Shown here: piece by piece, positions 1 through 7,534 of the stretch
How positions within the stretch are numbered: position 1 is the stretch's first letter
How the letters are laid out: the number at the start of each line of letters is the position of its first letter
Origin: a bacterium
GTDB taxonomy: Bacteria > Fidelibacterota > UBA2242
DNA length: 11,214 bases
NCBI GenBank assembly: GCA_018895675.1
Contig: JAHIOG010000048.1
Location: forward strand, 1-11,214
Reading direction: 5' to 3'
Notes under the pieces: model-generated
Seen by the model: only the letters and a program-made list of their open reading frames with translations
Database searches by the model: none
What the model was told of the DNA's origin: nothing
Position numbers and translations under genes: made by a program

Positions 1-1868
1 ACCGGCGCAACAATTGCGATTAATGCCGGGGCGAGCATCTTTTTCTGAGCCGCCGCGGTTGAAATCTTAACGCACTGGCTGTAATCCGGAGTAGTCTCTC
101 CCGTCATGATACCTTTAATTTCACGAAACTGTCGGCGGACCTCCTCGATCATTTCTCCGGCTGCTTCTGAAACAGCTTTGATTGTTGTGCTGGAAAATGA
201 GGCGCATAGAGCGCCGCCAATAAAGAGACCGATAATAAAGCGGATATCCATAATGGAGCCGCCTAAATAGGCTAATAAATCATTTACCTCCACCTGGGCA
301 ACATCCAGCCATTCCCCGGCAACCTGGATAGAAGTATCGCCCATATTCAACATTTCTGTGCGGATACTTTCAATGAATGCCGCGATCAATGTAACAGCAG
401 TTAGAGCAGCTGCGCCAATGCAGAGACCTTTTCCACGGGCGGCGGTAGAGTTACCTAATTCATCCAGAGCATCGGTGCGTTTACGGGTTTCGCTGGGCAT
501 ATCTGCCATTTCGGCAATACCGCCGGCGTTATCCGCAATAGGACCAAATGCATCTGTGGACAGATTAATTCCCAGGGTTGACAGCATACCGACTGCTGCC
601 AGACCGATGGCATAGAGTCCCATAGAAAAATCATTGAAACCGTTACCAAAAAGAAACGCCAGGAACATTCCTATTACAATAAATGCCGCTACCGGCGCCG
701 TCGATATTAATCCCACCGAAAGTCCGGATGTAATGACGGTGGCATGTCCGGTTTTTGCCTGCCGTGAAATTTCCTGAACCGGCGCGTAGGCGGCGTTGGT
801 GTAGCGGTCCGTGACATAGCCGATTGCCACGCCGGCTCCCATACCCGCTAACATGGGAACGAAAAGCATCCGGAATTGTCCCGGAAACAGTATCCGGATT
901 GCGACTCCGCTAAAACCGATCGTGATAAGAGTCGTAATATTGATACCTTTATTGATCGCCGATAATAACCCTTTTTGAGAAAGGTCTTCAGAGGTACGAA
1001 CCATCATGATTCCAATAATTGACGCCAGCGTACCGATTCCGGCAATGACCATCGGCAGGATGATACCGTTAAACGCTTTATCAAGAGAAAATGCGGCTAC
1101 CGAAAGAACCGCAGTTCCCAGTATTGAACCGACAAACGATTCAAACAAATCCGCACCCATTCCAGCCACATCGCCGACATTGTCACCTACATTATCGGCA
1201 ATAACAGCCGGATTACGGGGATCATCCTCAGGAATTCCGGCTTCAACTTTGCCTACCAGATCAGCTCCCATATCTGCCGCTTTGGTAAAAATTCCGCCGC
1301 CCACACGGGCAAACAGCGCCATCGCCGAGGCGCCCACGCCAAAACTCAACAGCGTCGTGGTAATAGTCTGATATTTCATCGCCAGGCTTTCTGCAACGAA
1401 AAAACGATTCATAATTACAAACCAGGAAACAACACAGAGAAGCGCAAAACCAACTACAACCAGCCCCATAACACTGCCGCCGCGGAATGAAATCTTCAAC
1501 GCCCGGTTAAGGGAATGACTTGCGGAATGAGTAGTGCGGCTGGATGTCATTGTAGAGGTCAGCATTCCGAAAAAACCACTAAGACCGGAGAAAAATGCGC
1601 CGGTCAGAAACATAAAGGGCACATATACGCTAAGAACACGAAAACCAAAAGAAAATATCAACAGCAACACGAAGGTCACGATAAAAAATATTCCGGAGGT
1701 CTTATATTGTTGTTTGAGATAGGCAAAAGCGCCTTCCCGAATATAGCCGGCGATCCGGCGAACCTGCGCGCCTCCGGCATCCTGTTTTTTAATCCATATA
1801 TACAGGAATAGCGCCGTAAACAGCGCTACTAAAGCAGCCACGGGCACAATAATCAATTGGAAAATCAT
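1..1868 (-). CDS. hppA: Membrane-bound K+-dependent ion-translocating inorganic pyrophosphatase, partial (C-terminus off window)
   Basis: Hydrolyses cytoplasmic pyrophosphate and uses the energy to pump H+ and/or Na+ across the inner membrane. I translated 622 residues from the ATG at 1866-1868; the frame runs open past base 1, so the C-terminus, including the family's last catalytic motif, is missing. The protein is very hydrophobic, with many membrane helices. The hallmark pyrophosphate/Mg-binding stretch is intact: ADMGADLVGKVE (198-209), IPEDDPRNP (212-220) and DNVGDNVGD (225-233), with a second acidic motif DNAGGIAEM (446-454). GNSTAARGKG (472-481) has Ala and Gly where K+-independent enzymes have Lys and Thr, which predicts K+ dependence. 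Glu243 in DLFES is at the position typical of Na+-pumping members (inference). The ribosome binding site is weak (TGGGGTG). The gene lies 92 bases behind the efflux operon on the same strand. The family call is very secure; the ion specificity is not. Confidence 0.96.
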   Translation of the reverse strand, partial: MIFQLIIVPVAALVALFTALFLYIWIKKQDAGGAQVRRIAGYIREGAFAYLKQQYKTSGIFFIVTFVLLLIFSFGFRVLSVYVPFMFLTGAFFSGLSGFFGMLTSTMTSSRTTHSASHSLNRALKISFRGGSVMGLVVVGFALLCVVSWFVIMNRFFVAESLAMKYQTITTTLLSFGVGASAMALFARVGGGIFTKAADMGADLVGKVEAGIPEDDPRNPAVIADNVGDNVGDVAGMGADLFESFVGSILGTAVLSVAAFSLDKAFNGIILPMVIAGIGTLASIIGIMMVRTSEDLSQKGLLSAINKGINITTLITIGFSGVAIRILFPGQFRMLFVPMLAGMGAGVAIGYVTDRYTNAAYAPVQEISRQAKTGHATVITSGLSVGLISTAPVAAFIVIGMFLAFLFGNGFNDFSMGLYAIGLAAVGMLSTLGINLSTDAFGPIADNAGGIAEMADMPSETRKRTDALDELGNSTAARGKGLCIGAAALTAVTLIAAFIESIRTEMLNMGDTSIQVAGEWLDVAQVEVNDLLAYLGGSIMDIRFIIGLFIGGALCASFSSTTIKAVSEAAGEMIEEVRRQFREIKGIMTGETTPDYSQCVKISTAAAQKKMLAPALIAIVAP

Positions 1869-1960
1869 TTACACACCCCACAATTACGTTTCGAACGACA
1901 TGCGCTGAGCTTACATCAAAGGTGAAACTTTATCAAGAAAATTACTTAAGAAAACCGGAT

Positions 1961-3454
1961 TCACTTTCCCGGAATTGCCTGACGCTTCTCGAAATCATAG
2001 AAAGTTTTACGGGTCAGATCCGCGCGCAGCAGTTTATAGCTTATATAAGCTTCCAATCGTGAAATATACGCCTGGCTCAGGCGATTGCGGTCCAGCGCCA
2101 GCGACTGACTGTTGATATCGCCATTGGCGAAGCGCTGTTTACTGATTTCAAAACTTTTTTCCGCTACCACTACATTCTTTTCCAGTAATTGCAGCCGCTT
2201 CAGACTACTTTTCAACTTGTTAACGGTATCCCGAATATCTCTTTCCACGCTAACTTTTTCATTATTCAGGGCATACTGTGCTTTGCGCAAATTTGCCCGG
2301 GCTGCCTGAACCTGGGCGCGATTTACTCCCCAATCCCAGATGGGGATGGAAATATTCAGAGAAACGCCCTTATTCCCGGGACGGCTTTTTAATTCATCTA
2401 CCGCACTTTGAAACGTTGTTGCCAACAGAATATCCCGTTCGTTATCGCCTACACCTATAAAATCATAATACGCCGAAACCGAACCGGTAATCTGACCGTC
2501 CAGTTTACGCCGGCGGATATCTATTTCTCTTAATTCTTTATTAATTTCCTTTTCACGAATCTCAAGCCGGTTTTGCAATCCCAGTTTCACCGATTGATCT
2601 TCATCGACATGAACCGGTTGATAGTCTAATTCCGAATGAATTATCAATGAATCCCGCAACGCCAAACCAAGAAGTTGTTTGAAAAAGTTGGCTTGCGCAT
2701 ACCGGTTTGCCATTGCGATATCATAGTTGTTGAGCGCCTCTCCCAGATCGACCTCCATCTGCAATGCTTCCACTTCTGCGATGACTCCGGCTTTGTATTT
2801 ATTTTGGGCAAGATCGAATGTTTCCTGTTGATATGCAAGAGTCTGCCTGGCAATTTGTTCCCGCTCCATCATGGATACCAGATAATAAAACGCCCGGCTG
2901 ACCTCATATTTCAGATCCAGTTCGGCTCTTGACAACTGTTTTTTTGACAGCTCATAATTCAGTTCCGCCTGATGCAGACCGACTTTGATTTTATTATAAG
3001 AATAGAACGCTTCAATCGGCTGTACAAAGCCCGCGCGGGCGTTGAGTTGAATGGTCTGTTGATGTTTATCATAATCCTCGAGGTTATAAAACCCGGAGCT
3101 GAGATACAACCGACCGTCTGTCGGAAGCGGCTGATTGACAGTCAAATCTGTTTGATAGCTTGCCTGTTTAATCGGTGAATAATAAACCCCCAAACTATCC
3201 TCAAACGCCCGAATAGTTTCCGTATAATTCGGCGCTCTTACATCGAGATTGACATTGGTCTTAAAGCGGTTGGTCGCAGCTTTCAACTGGTATTCCGCCT
3301 CGAGAATATTTTCTTGCAGTGTTCGCATCGTATAGCTGCGTTCCATAGCTATATCAATGCTCTTCGCCAAATCCAATTCGTGAATCTGTTGAGCTAAAAC
3401 GGTATACAAACACAGATAAAAACACCCAATAATGATGATAAATAACTTTTTCAT
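1961..3454 (-). CDS. TolC-family outer membrane efflux protein
   Basis: Probable outer-membrane channel of the tripartite exporter encoded by this operon. The 497 residues begin with a signal peptide (Lys2-Lys3, hydrophobic core, likely cut after Ala21). The mature part shows the duplicated TolC/OEP architecture: N-terminal helix (about 25-65), beta-strand region (95-145), long amphipathic helices (150-262), then a second helix-strand-helix unit (290-480). The family signature around PIWDWG (371-376), where the second strand passes into the next helix, is present. NKYKAGVIAEVEALQMEV (218-235) and QRFANGDINSQSLALDRN (440-457) are the matching halves of the internal repeat. The start has a good ribosome binding site (AGGAAAGAG just before ATG). 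The gene lies 30 bases behind the permease gene and is last in the operon. The family call is secure; the substrate is unknown, so no symbol is given. Confidence 0.93.
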   Translation of the reverse strand: MKKLFIIIIGCFYLCLYTVLAQQIHELDLAKSIDIAMERSYTMRTLQENILEAEYQLKAATNRFKTNVNLDVRAPNYTETIRAFEDSLGVYYSPIKQASYQTDLTVNQPLPTDGRLYLSSGFYNLEDYDKHQQTIQLNARAGFVQPIEAFYSYNKIKVGLHQAELNYELSKKQLSRAELDLKYEVSRAFYYLVSMMEREQIARQTLAYQQETFDLAQNKYKAGVIAEVEALQMEVDLGEALNNYDIAMANRYAQANFFKQLLGLALRDSLIIHSELDYQPVHVDEDQSVKLGLQNRLEIREKEINKELREIDIRRRKLDGQITGSVSAYYDFIGVGDNERDILLATTFQSAVDELKSRPGNKGVSLNISIPIWDWGVNRAQVQAARANLRKAQYALNNEKVSVERDIRDTVNKLKSSLKRLQLLEKNVVVAEKSFEISKQRFANGDINSQSLALDRNRLSQAYISRLEAYISYKLLRADLTRKTFYDFEKRQAIPGK

Positions 3455-3484
3455 CTCTTTCCTAAAATTTTTATAGTTAATGAT

Positions 3485-4765
3485 CTATTCGTGTCGAAGC
3501 GCTTCGATTGGACTGAGCTCCGCGGCTTTTTTTGCAGGATAATAACCAAACAGAATCCCAACCATGCTGCTTACTCCAAATGATAAAATTACCGACCACA
3601 AACTCACAGCTGTTTCCCAATCCGAATAAAATGTTACAATAAATGTTAATCCGTATCCAATCAGAATTCCGATCACGCCGCCGATCAGGCTCAAAATCAT
3701 GGCTTCCGCCAGAAACTGATTGCGAATATCGAGTTTCGTTGCGCCCAGGGAACGGCGAATACCTATCTCGCGGGTCCGCTCCAGTACCGACGCCAACATT
3801 ATGTTCATGATGCCGATACCGCCGACCAGCAGGGAAATCCCGGCAATTGCGCCCATTACAATATTAAAAATTTTCTGGGTCTCTTCACTCTGGCGTAACA
3901 ATTGCTCCGGAACAATTAATTTATAATTATTCTCTTCGTTATGGCGCCTGAACAGAATCCGGTCAATAAAATCCGCGCTTGAAACCACATATTTGCTATC
4001 ATTGATCTGAACGATAATTTTGTCCAACTCACTTTTGCTCGGGCTTCTTCTGAACCTTACCAGGGCAGTCTGAACCGGAATAAACACATGTGTGTTCAAA
4101 TTTACTTCAATGTTTCCCGCAACACTCACTGGTTGGTATTGGAGCACACCAACCACCATAAACCAATGATTTTCAATTTTGATATATTCCCCCAGCGAGT
4201 TTTCCAGCGGAAAGAGGGTGGCGTCAACATCCGCCCCGATAACACATACCCGTTGATACAAATGATTGTCCATCTGAGTAAAGAAGGCGCCTCTGACCAA
4301 CTGTAAATTTAATAAATGGAAATAGACGGGTTCCGTGCCTGTGACTGTCACTTCCATAAACCGGTTTTGGCTGAATATTTCCAGCTCCTCTTCAACGACC
4401 GGCGCAGAATATGCGACTATCGGTAAAATAGAATTGATCGCCTCACGGTCCGCCATGCTGAGTTGAAAAGCCGGAGAAATATCAGAATCTTCATTTTCTT
4501 CTATATTTTGAATGATGATGTTTTTCAGACCAAGAGCTTGAATCTGATTGAGGGTTTTACGACGGGCGCCTTCACCTATCGCCAGCATGGAAATCACTGC
4601 CGCCACACCAAAAATAATTCCCAGCATGGTTAGAAAAGAACGGGTTTTATGTGCCTTTAAACCTTCGACGCTGATGTTAAATTGCTCGCCGCTGATCAGG
4701 TTCAACCATCGGTATAGCCGGCGATATTTTGATAATGAAATTGCCACTGTCCTCTTTCCAAACAT
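3485..4765 (-). CDS. ABC transporter permease, MacB/FtsX type, without ATPase domain
   Basis: Inner-membrane permease of a MacB-like ABC exporter, a mechanotransmission type that drives substrate through a periplasmic adaptor and TolC. The 426 residues follow the MacB_PCD plus FtsX plan: a short cytoplasmic start, KTRSFLTMLGIIFGV leading into TM1 (about 46-66), a large periplasmic domain (67-298), TM2 (300-325), the cytoplasmic coupling segment ERTREIGIRRSLGATK (329-344), TM3 (351-376), TM4 (388-408) and the conserved tail YPAKKAAELSPIEALRHE (409-426). E. coli MacB is about 650 residues because an ATPase is fused at its N-terminus; here that half is absent and no Walker motifs are seen. The ATG overlaps the upstream adaptor's stop in TAATG, with no obvious ribosome binding site of its own, so translation is probably coupled. 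No separate ATPase gene lies in the window. Confidence 0.93.
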   Translation of the reverse strand: MFGKRTVAISLSKYRRLYRWLNLISGEQFNISVEGLKAHKTRSFLTMLGIIFGVAAVISMLAIGEGARRKTLNQIQALGLKNIIIQNIEENEDSDISPAFQLSMADREAINSILPIVAYSAPVVEEELEIFSQNRFMEVTVTGTEPVYFHLLNLQLVRGAFFTQMDNHLYQRVCVIGADVDATLFPLENSLGEYIKIENHWFMVVGVLQYQPVSVAGNIEVNLNTHVFIPVQTALVRFRRSPSKSELDKIIVQINDSKYVVSSADFIDRILFRRHNEENNYKLIVPEQLLRQSEETQKIFNIVMGAIAGISLLVGGIGIMNIMLASVLERTREIGIRRSLGATKLDIRNQFLAEAMILSLIGGVIGILIGYGLTFIVTFYSDWETAVSLWSVILSFGVSSMVGILFGYYPAKKAAELSPIEALRHE

Positions 4766-6075
4766 TATCTATGAATAATAACGCGACCTTCCCGGTTCTC
4801 CGCTTGTTTTCTCTTTGACTTTGGCGCCGTTTTTTGCCCGGACAGATCCATGCTTCTCTTTAACCGAATAACATCGCCGTCCTGTAATCCGTCACATACA
4901 ACTACAAAATCCGAATTGGTTTTGCCGGTCCGGATAGTCACAAAATCTCCGTTTTTAGAGTATATGCCGGTCTGACTGTCTTTTGTCACCAGGGCGTCAA
5001 TCGGAATGAAGAGAGTATCCGGAATCTCATCTACAATTATCTGACAGCTGGCGCTCATGCCCGGTTTCAGACGTTCGTCCAATTCGTTTATCGTCACCTC
5101 CACATCGAAGACGTTTTTCTTTGACCGGCGATCCCGGTGCGCCAGAGCGGAAATGACGGCGAGCTCTCCGGTAAAAGTCGTATCGACAATCGCATCCAGT
5201 TTAATATTTACATGCAGCCCAAGGCTCAACTGTGCAATGTCCACTTCATTGACGGTAGTCACTACTTTCATTTTGGATTGATCCGGAATTTCCAGCAAAG
5301 GTTGACCACGCCAGGGACTGGAACCGACTTGGACTTTTGACATTTCGCCGCTGCCGCCCCAGATTTCTTTATAAACCACCAGACCGCTGGCGGGAGAAGT
5401 AAGCGTCAGTTTTTTTAGATCCTCTTGGGCTTTCTGAAGTTTTATCTGCGCTTGCTCAATTTGCAGTTCAGATTGACGTAAAGAAGCGGCATTGATCAGT
5501 TTCGACGCATCAATTTTTTCAATCAACTGCCGGTATGTTATTTCAGCTTTTTTCATAGTGTATTCAATCTCTTTACGTTTATTCTCAGCTTCATAGATGG
5601 CGTTTTTCGCCCGTAACCGGGTTTGTTCAAGACTGTACTCTTCGATTTTCAGCTGGCTTTTCATATCTGCCATCTGTTTCTTTATATTGGCGAGTTTGCT
5701 CTCGTGTCCGGCTTCGGCGGTTTCAAGATCGTTCCGGACTTCCTGTAATCGCTGCGTGAACTCGGCAGCGTCAAACTGGATTAAAAAATCTCCCGGTTTG
5801 ACAACCTCGCCTTCCGGCACCATTCTTACGATCCGGGCATTGCCCCAGATATTGGATGGCGCTTTAATTATATACGAATCGATCGCCTTTACTTCACCCT
5901 TGGAATTGATATCAATCGTGAACGTTCCTCTTTTCACCGTGTACTCCGGCGTTTCATCATCCGGAGCGATGAAAACAGATGCCAGTATGATTATAAGAAT
6001 AATGGGGAGAATGATGTATAGTCTAAATTTCAGAACGATTGACTTGATAGATTTAACAAACGGTTTTAAAAACAT
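4765..6075 (-). CDS. Periplasmic adaptor subunit (HlyD/MacA-like membrane fusion protein), membrane-anchored
   Basis: Would bridge the MacB-type permease and the TolC channel. The 436 residues show a basic N-terminus and one membrane segment (about 18-37), with the rest periplasmic. Domains in order: first lipoyl half ending PGDFLIQFD (94-102); a long charged coiled-coil hairpin (about 103-222); second lipoyl half from SPASGLVVY (227-235) to LLEIPD (260-265); beta-barrel (about 268-345) with VNEVD (275-279) and RLKPGMSASC (335-344); and a membrane-proximal domain (350-408) with IPIDALV. The tail (about 412-436) is basic and low in complexity. It is a paralogue of the adaptor encoded just upstream (30-base gap), sharing GLVVY, VDL/TVNEVD and LKPG motifs, but is anchored differently. 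A weak AAGAGA site precedes the ATG. The stop codon overlaps the permease start by one base. Confidence 0.92.
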   Translation of the reverse strand: MFLKPFVKSIKSIVLKFRLYIILPIILIIILASVFIAPDDETPEYTVKRGTFTIDINSKGEVKAIDSYIIKAPSNIWGNARIVRMVPEGEVVKPGDFLIQFDAAEFTQRLQEVRNDLETAEAGHESKLANIKKQMADMKSQLKIEEYSLEQTRLRAKNAIYEAENKRKEIEYTMKKAEITYRQLIEKIDASKLINAASLRQSELQIEQAQIKLQKAQEDLKKLTLTSPASGLVVYKEIWGGSGEMSKVQVGSSPWRGQPLLEIPDQSKMKVVTTVNEVDIAQLSLGLHVNIKLDAIVDTTFTGELAVISALAHRDRRSKKNVFDVEVTINELDERLKPGMSASCQIIVDEIPDTLFIPIDALVTKDSQTGIYSKNGDFVTIRTGKTNSDFVVVCDGLQDGDVIRLKRSMDLSGQKTAPKSKRKQAENREGRVIIHR

Positions 6076-6105
6076 ATTGTATTCTCTTATTCTTTTTTGA
6101 TTGCC

Positions 6106-7305
6106 TTATTCATAGTCGCTTAATTGATTATTGGCAATGAATCGTTGATTTAAAGTAAAGTTGCCTTTTATATATGCATTTCCATGTGACAGCATTATCA
6201 GGTCAACGGGATATATCTTCGAGCGGTTCGATATCAGGTAATATTGGTTATCTTCTTCAAATAAACACCAGGAAGGAATCCGGTAGCTGTTTGCGAGCCG
6301 TTGAATGAATAAGGTCACAATAGCGGACAGACCGGGTTTAAGCCGGAAGTTTTCCCTGGAATCTATGTTAACGTTCATGATATAACATTTTGTATTTGAG
6401 ATACTATAATCATAATCAACAATTTTTGAGATATAACTGACGTGTCCTTTAAAAACAGTATCCGGATATGCTTCAACAACAATTTCAGCCGCACTACCTT
6501 CTGAAACAAAGGCGTGATCCACCTCATTCAGATCAACGATAACCATCATATTGTTCGGATCGGGAATCTTCAAAATGGGAGATTGAGGTCTGACTGTATC
6601 ACCCAGTTTTATCTTTTCCCCATTTCGTCCGTGGCGTCCCTGTTTATAATAGACCACCAATCCATCTTTGGGAGAAGTTATAAACATATCCTGAATAATT
6701 TTCCGGTTTAAATCAATTTTTGAACGGGTCTGGTCGATTTTGAGCTTAATTTCGTTTTCTGCATTGCGATTCAGAATATATTGGGCTTGCAGCGCTTCGC
6801 TTTGCCGCTCAATATTTTTTCGGGTCTTTTCCAGTTCCAGAGCAGCATCCTTTTGCTCAACGTCGGAATTATATTTTGCCTGTTCCAGGCGATTTAGATT
6901 AATCTCTTCCTGAATTTCAAGGCTGAGCATACTATTTTTTATCTCTTGAATTGTCAACTTGTTGGACAGCTCCTTGCCCCGAAGCTCCTGCTCATAGCTC
7001 TCCAATTGCTTGATCGATTCATCCAGCTGCAATTCAACCTGTTTTGTGTCAAAGATAACAACCGTATCACCCTCTGCAACCATTGTGCCTTCATCCGGAA
7101 GATAGACGATCTGGTAGGATAAATCCCATTTCCCCGGCGCGGAAATAACTATAGAATTCACTGATTCAAGTTCACCGGCTTCACGGACGATAACGGCGTT
7201 GTCTAACTGGATTGCATAACTGTCAATATTTGCCTCCTCAGTTGTTCGACACGCCGAAAAAAAGATTATCCCGCTGATTATTGTATAGAGAGATTTATTA
7301 AACAT
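6106..7305 (-). CDS. Periplasmic adaptor subunit (HlyD/MacA-like), predicted lipoprotein
   Basis: First gene of the efflux operon, a second membrane-fusion-type adaptor. The 399 residues start with a short hydrophobic signal ending FFSAC, so Cys19 is a probable lipidation site. Phe at -3 is unusual for a lipobox, hence only moderate certainty about lipidation. The rest follows the adaptor plan: lipoyl half around VAEGDTVVIFD (76-86); a long coiled-coil hairpin (about 88-207) rich in Glu, Lys and Gln; second lipoyl half from SPKDGLVVYY (211-220) to ILKIPDP (244-250); beta-barrel with VDLNEVD (257-263) and RLKPGLSAIV (321-330); and a short membrane-proximal region. It resembles the next gene's product in these motifs but lacks the basic tail and has a shorter C-terminal domain. 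Two adaptors in one operon suggest a mixed adaptor ring or distinct partners (inference). The ribosome binding site is weak (GGAT). Confidence 0.9.
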   Translation of the reverse strand: MFNKSLYTIISGIIFFSACRTTEEANIDSYAIQLDNAVIVREAGELESVNSIVISAPGKWDLSYQIVYLPDEGTMVAEGDTVVIFDTKQVELQLDESIKQLESYEQELRGKELSNKLTIQEIKNSMLSLEIQEEINLNRLEQAKYNSDVEQKDAALELEKTRKNIERQSEALQAQYILNRNAENEIKLKIDQTRSKIDLNRKIIQDMFITSPKDGLVVYYKQGRHGRNGEKIKLGDTVRPQSPILKIPDPNNMMVIVDLNEVDHAFVSEGSAAEIVVEAYPDTVFKGHVSYISKIVDYDYSISNTKCYIMNVNIDSRENFRLKPGLSAIVTLFIQRLANSYRIPSWCLFEEDNQYYLISNRSKIYPVDLIMLSHGNAYIKGNFTLNQRFIANNQLSDYE

Positions 7306-7338
7306 ATCGCTAATCCAGTTCGTTTGATTATCGAATGA

Positions 7339-7367
7339 AATCTATCAATAGTTCCCAATTGTTGCAA
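7339..7367 (-). promoter_or_regulatory. Possible sigma70-type promoter of the efflux operon
   Basis: Read on the minus strand, TTGCAA (7367-7362) and TAGATT (7344-7339) are separated by 17 bases, each matching four of six consensus positions. The pair lies upstream of the lipoprotein adaptor start at 7305, and the -35 part lies inside a perfect palindrome. This is a motif match only; the organism's sigma-factor preferences are unknown. Confidence 0.3.
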
Positions 7368-7370
7368 CAA
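7359..7370. promoter_or_regulatory. Perfect 12-bp palindrome, candidate operator
   Basis: TTGTTGCAACAA reads identically on both strands and lies in the 226-base divergent intergenic region, over the candidate -35 box of the efflux operon. It has no loop and no following T-run, so it does not look like a terminator. The form suits a dimeric repressor or activator site, but no regulator gene is visible in the window. Its function is inference. Confidence 0.35.
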
Positions 7371-7462
7371 ATACATTTTTAGCTTTACTATGTTAAGCAA
7401 TCAAAAGGATAGGCGAAGGTTCCCGGCTTTGTTATATTGTTGAAATCTTTAGACCTAATGCA

Positions 7463-7491
7463 TTGACATTTAGGAATTGTAAAAGTAATTT
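7463..7491 (+). promoter_or_regulatory. Candidate sigma70-type promoter of the TonB-dependent receptor gene
   Basis: A perfect TTGACA (7463-7468) is followed after 17 bases by TAATTT (7486-7491), which merges into an AT-rich TAATTTATAT. This leaves about 35 bases of leader before the TTG start at 7532. The -35 box lies between the arms CCTAA (7454-7458) and TTAGG (7470-7474), a weak inverted repeat that could be an operator. The -35 match is good and the -10 match is only three of six. Confidence 0.45.
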
Positions 7492-7517
7492 ATATCCAGT
7501 TATGCTGAATATACAAT

Positions 7518-7534
7518 AAAGGAGAATTGCTTTG
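7518..7534 (+). promoter_or_regulatory. Ribosome binding site that fixes a TTG start codon
   Basis: AAAGGAG (7518-7524) sits seven bases before TTG (7532-7534). The only nearby upstream ATG (7502) runs into a stop after five codons. The residues that follow TTG form a normal signal peptide, which supports this start over later ones. Confidence 0.8.

Noticed and set aside
358..1811. Several plus-strand open frames (358-615, 1006-1371, 1515-1811)
   Set aside because: They lie inside the minus-strand pyrophosphatase gene, whose translation contains all the family motifs. The plus-strand peptides are low-complexity Ala/Pro/Ser shadows without domains.
3392..3454. Possible lipobox (IIGC, Cys11) in the TolC-family protein
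   Set aside because: It comes too early, leaving only about ten residues for a signal peptide, while a normal signal-peptidase I site at Ala21 fits better.
5597..6100. A 167-codon plus-strand frame opposite the membrane-anchored adaptor
   Set aside because: It is antisense to a well-supported adaptor gene. Its apparent hydrophobicity comes from the complement of the coiled-coil and membrane-helix codons.
7359..7370. The 12-bp palindrome as a transcription terminator
   Set aside because: It has no loop, no GC-rich stem and no T-run, and it lies upstream of both divergent genes rather than at a gene end.
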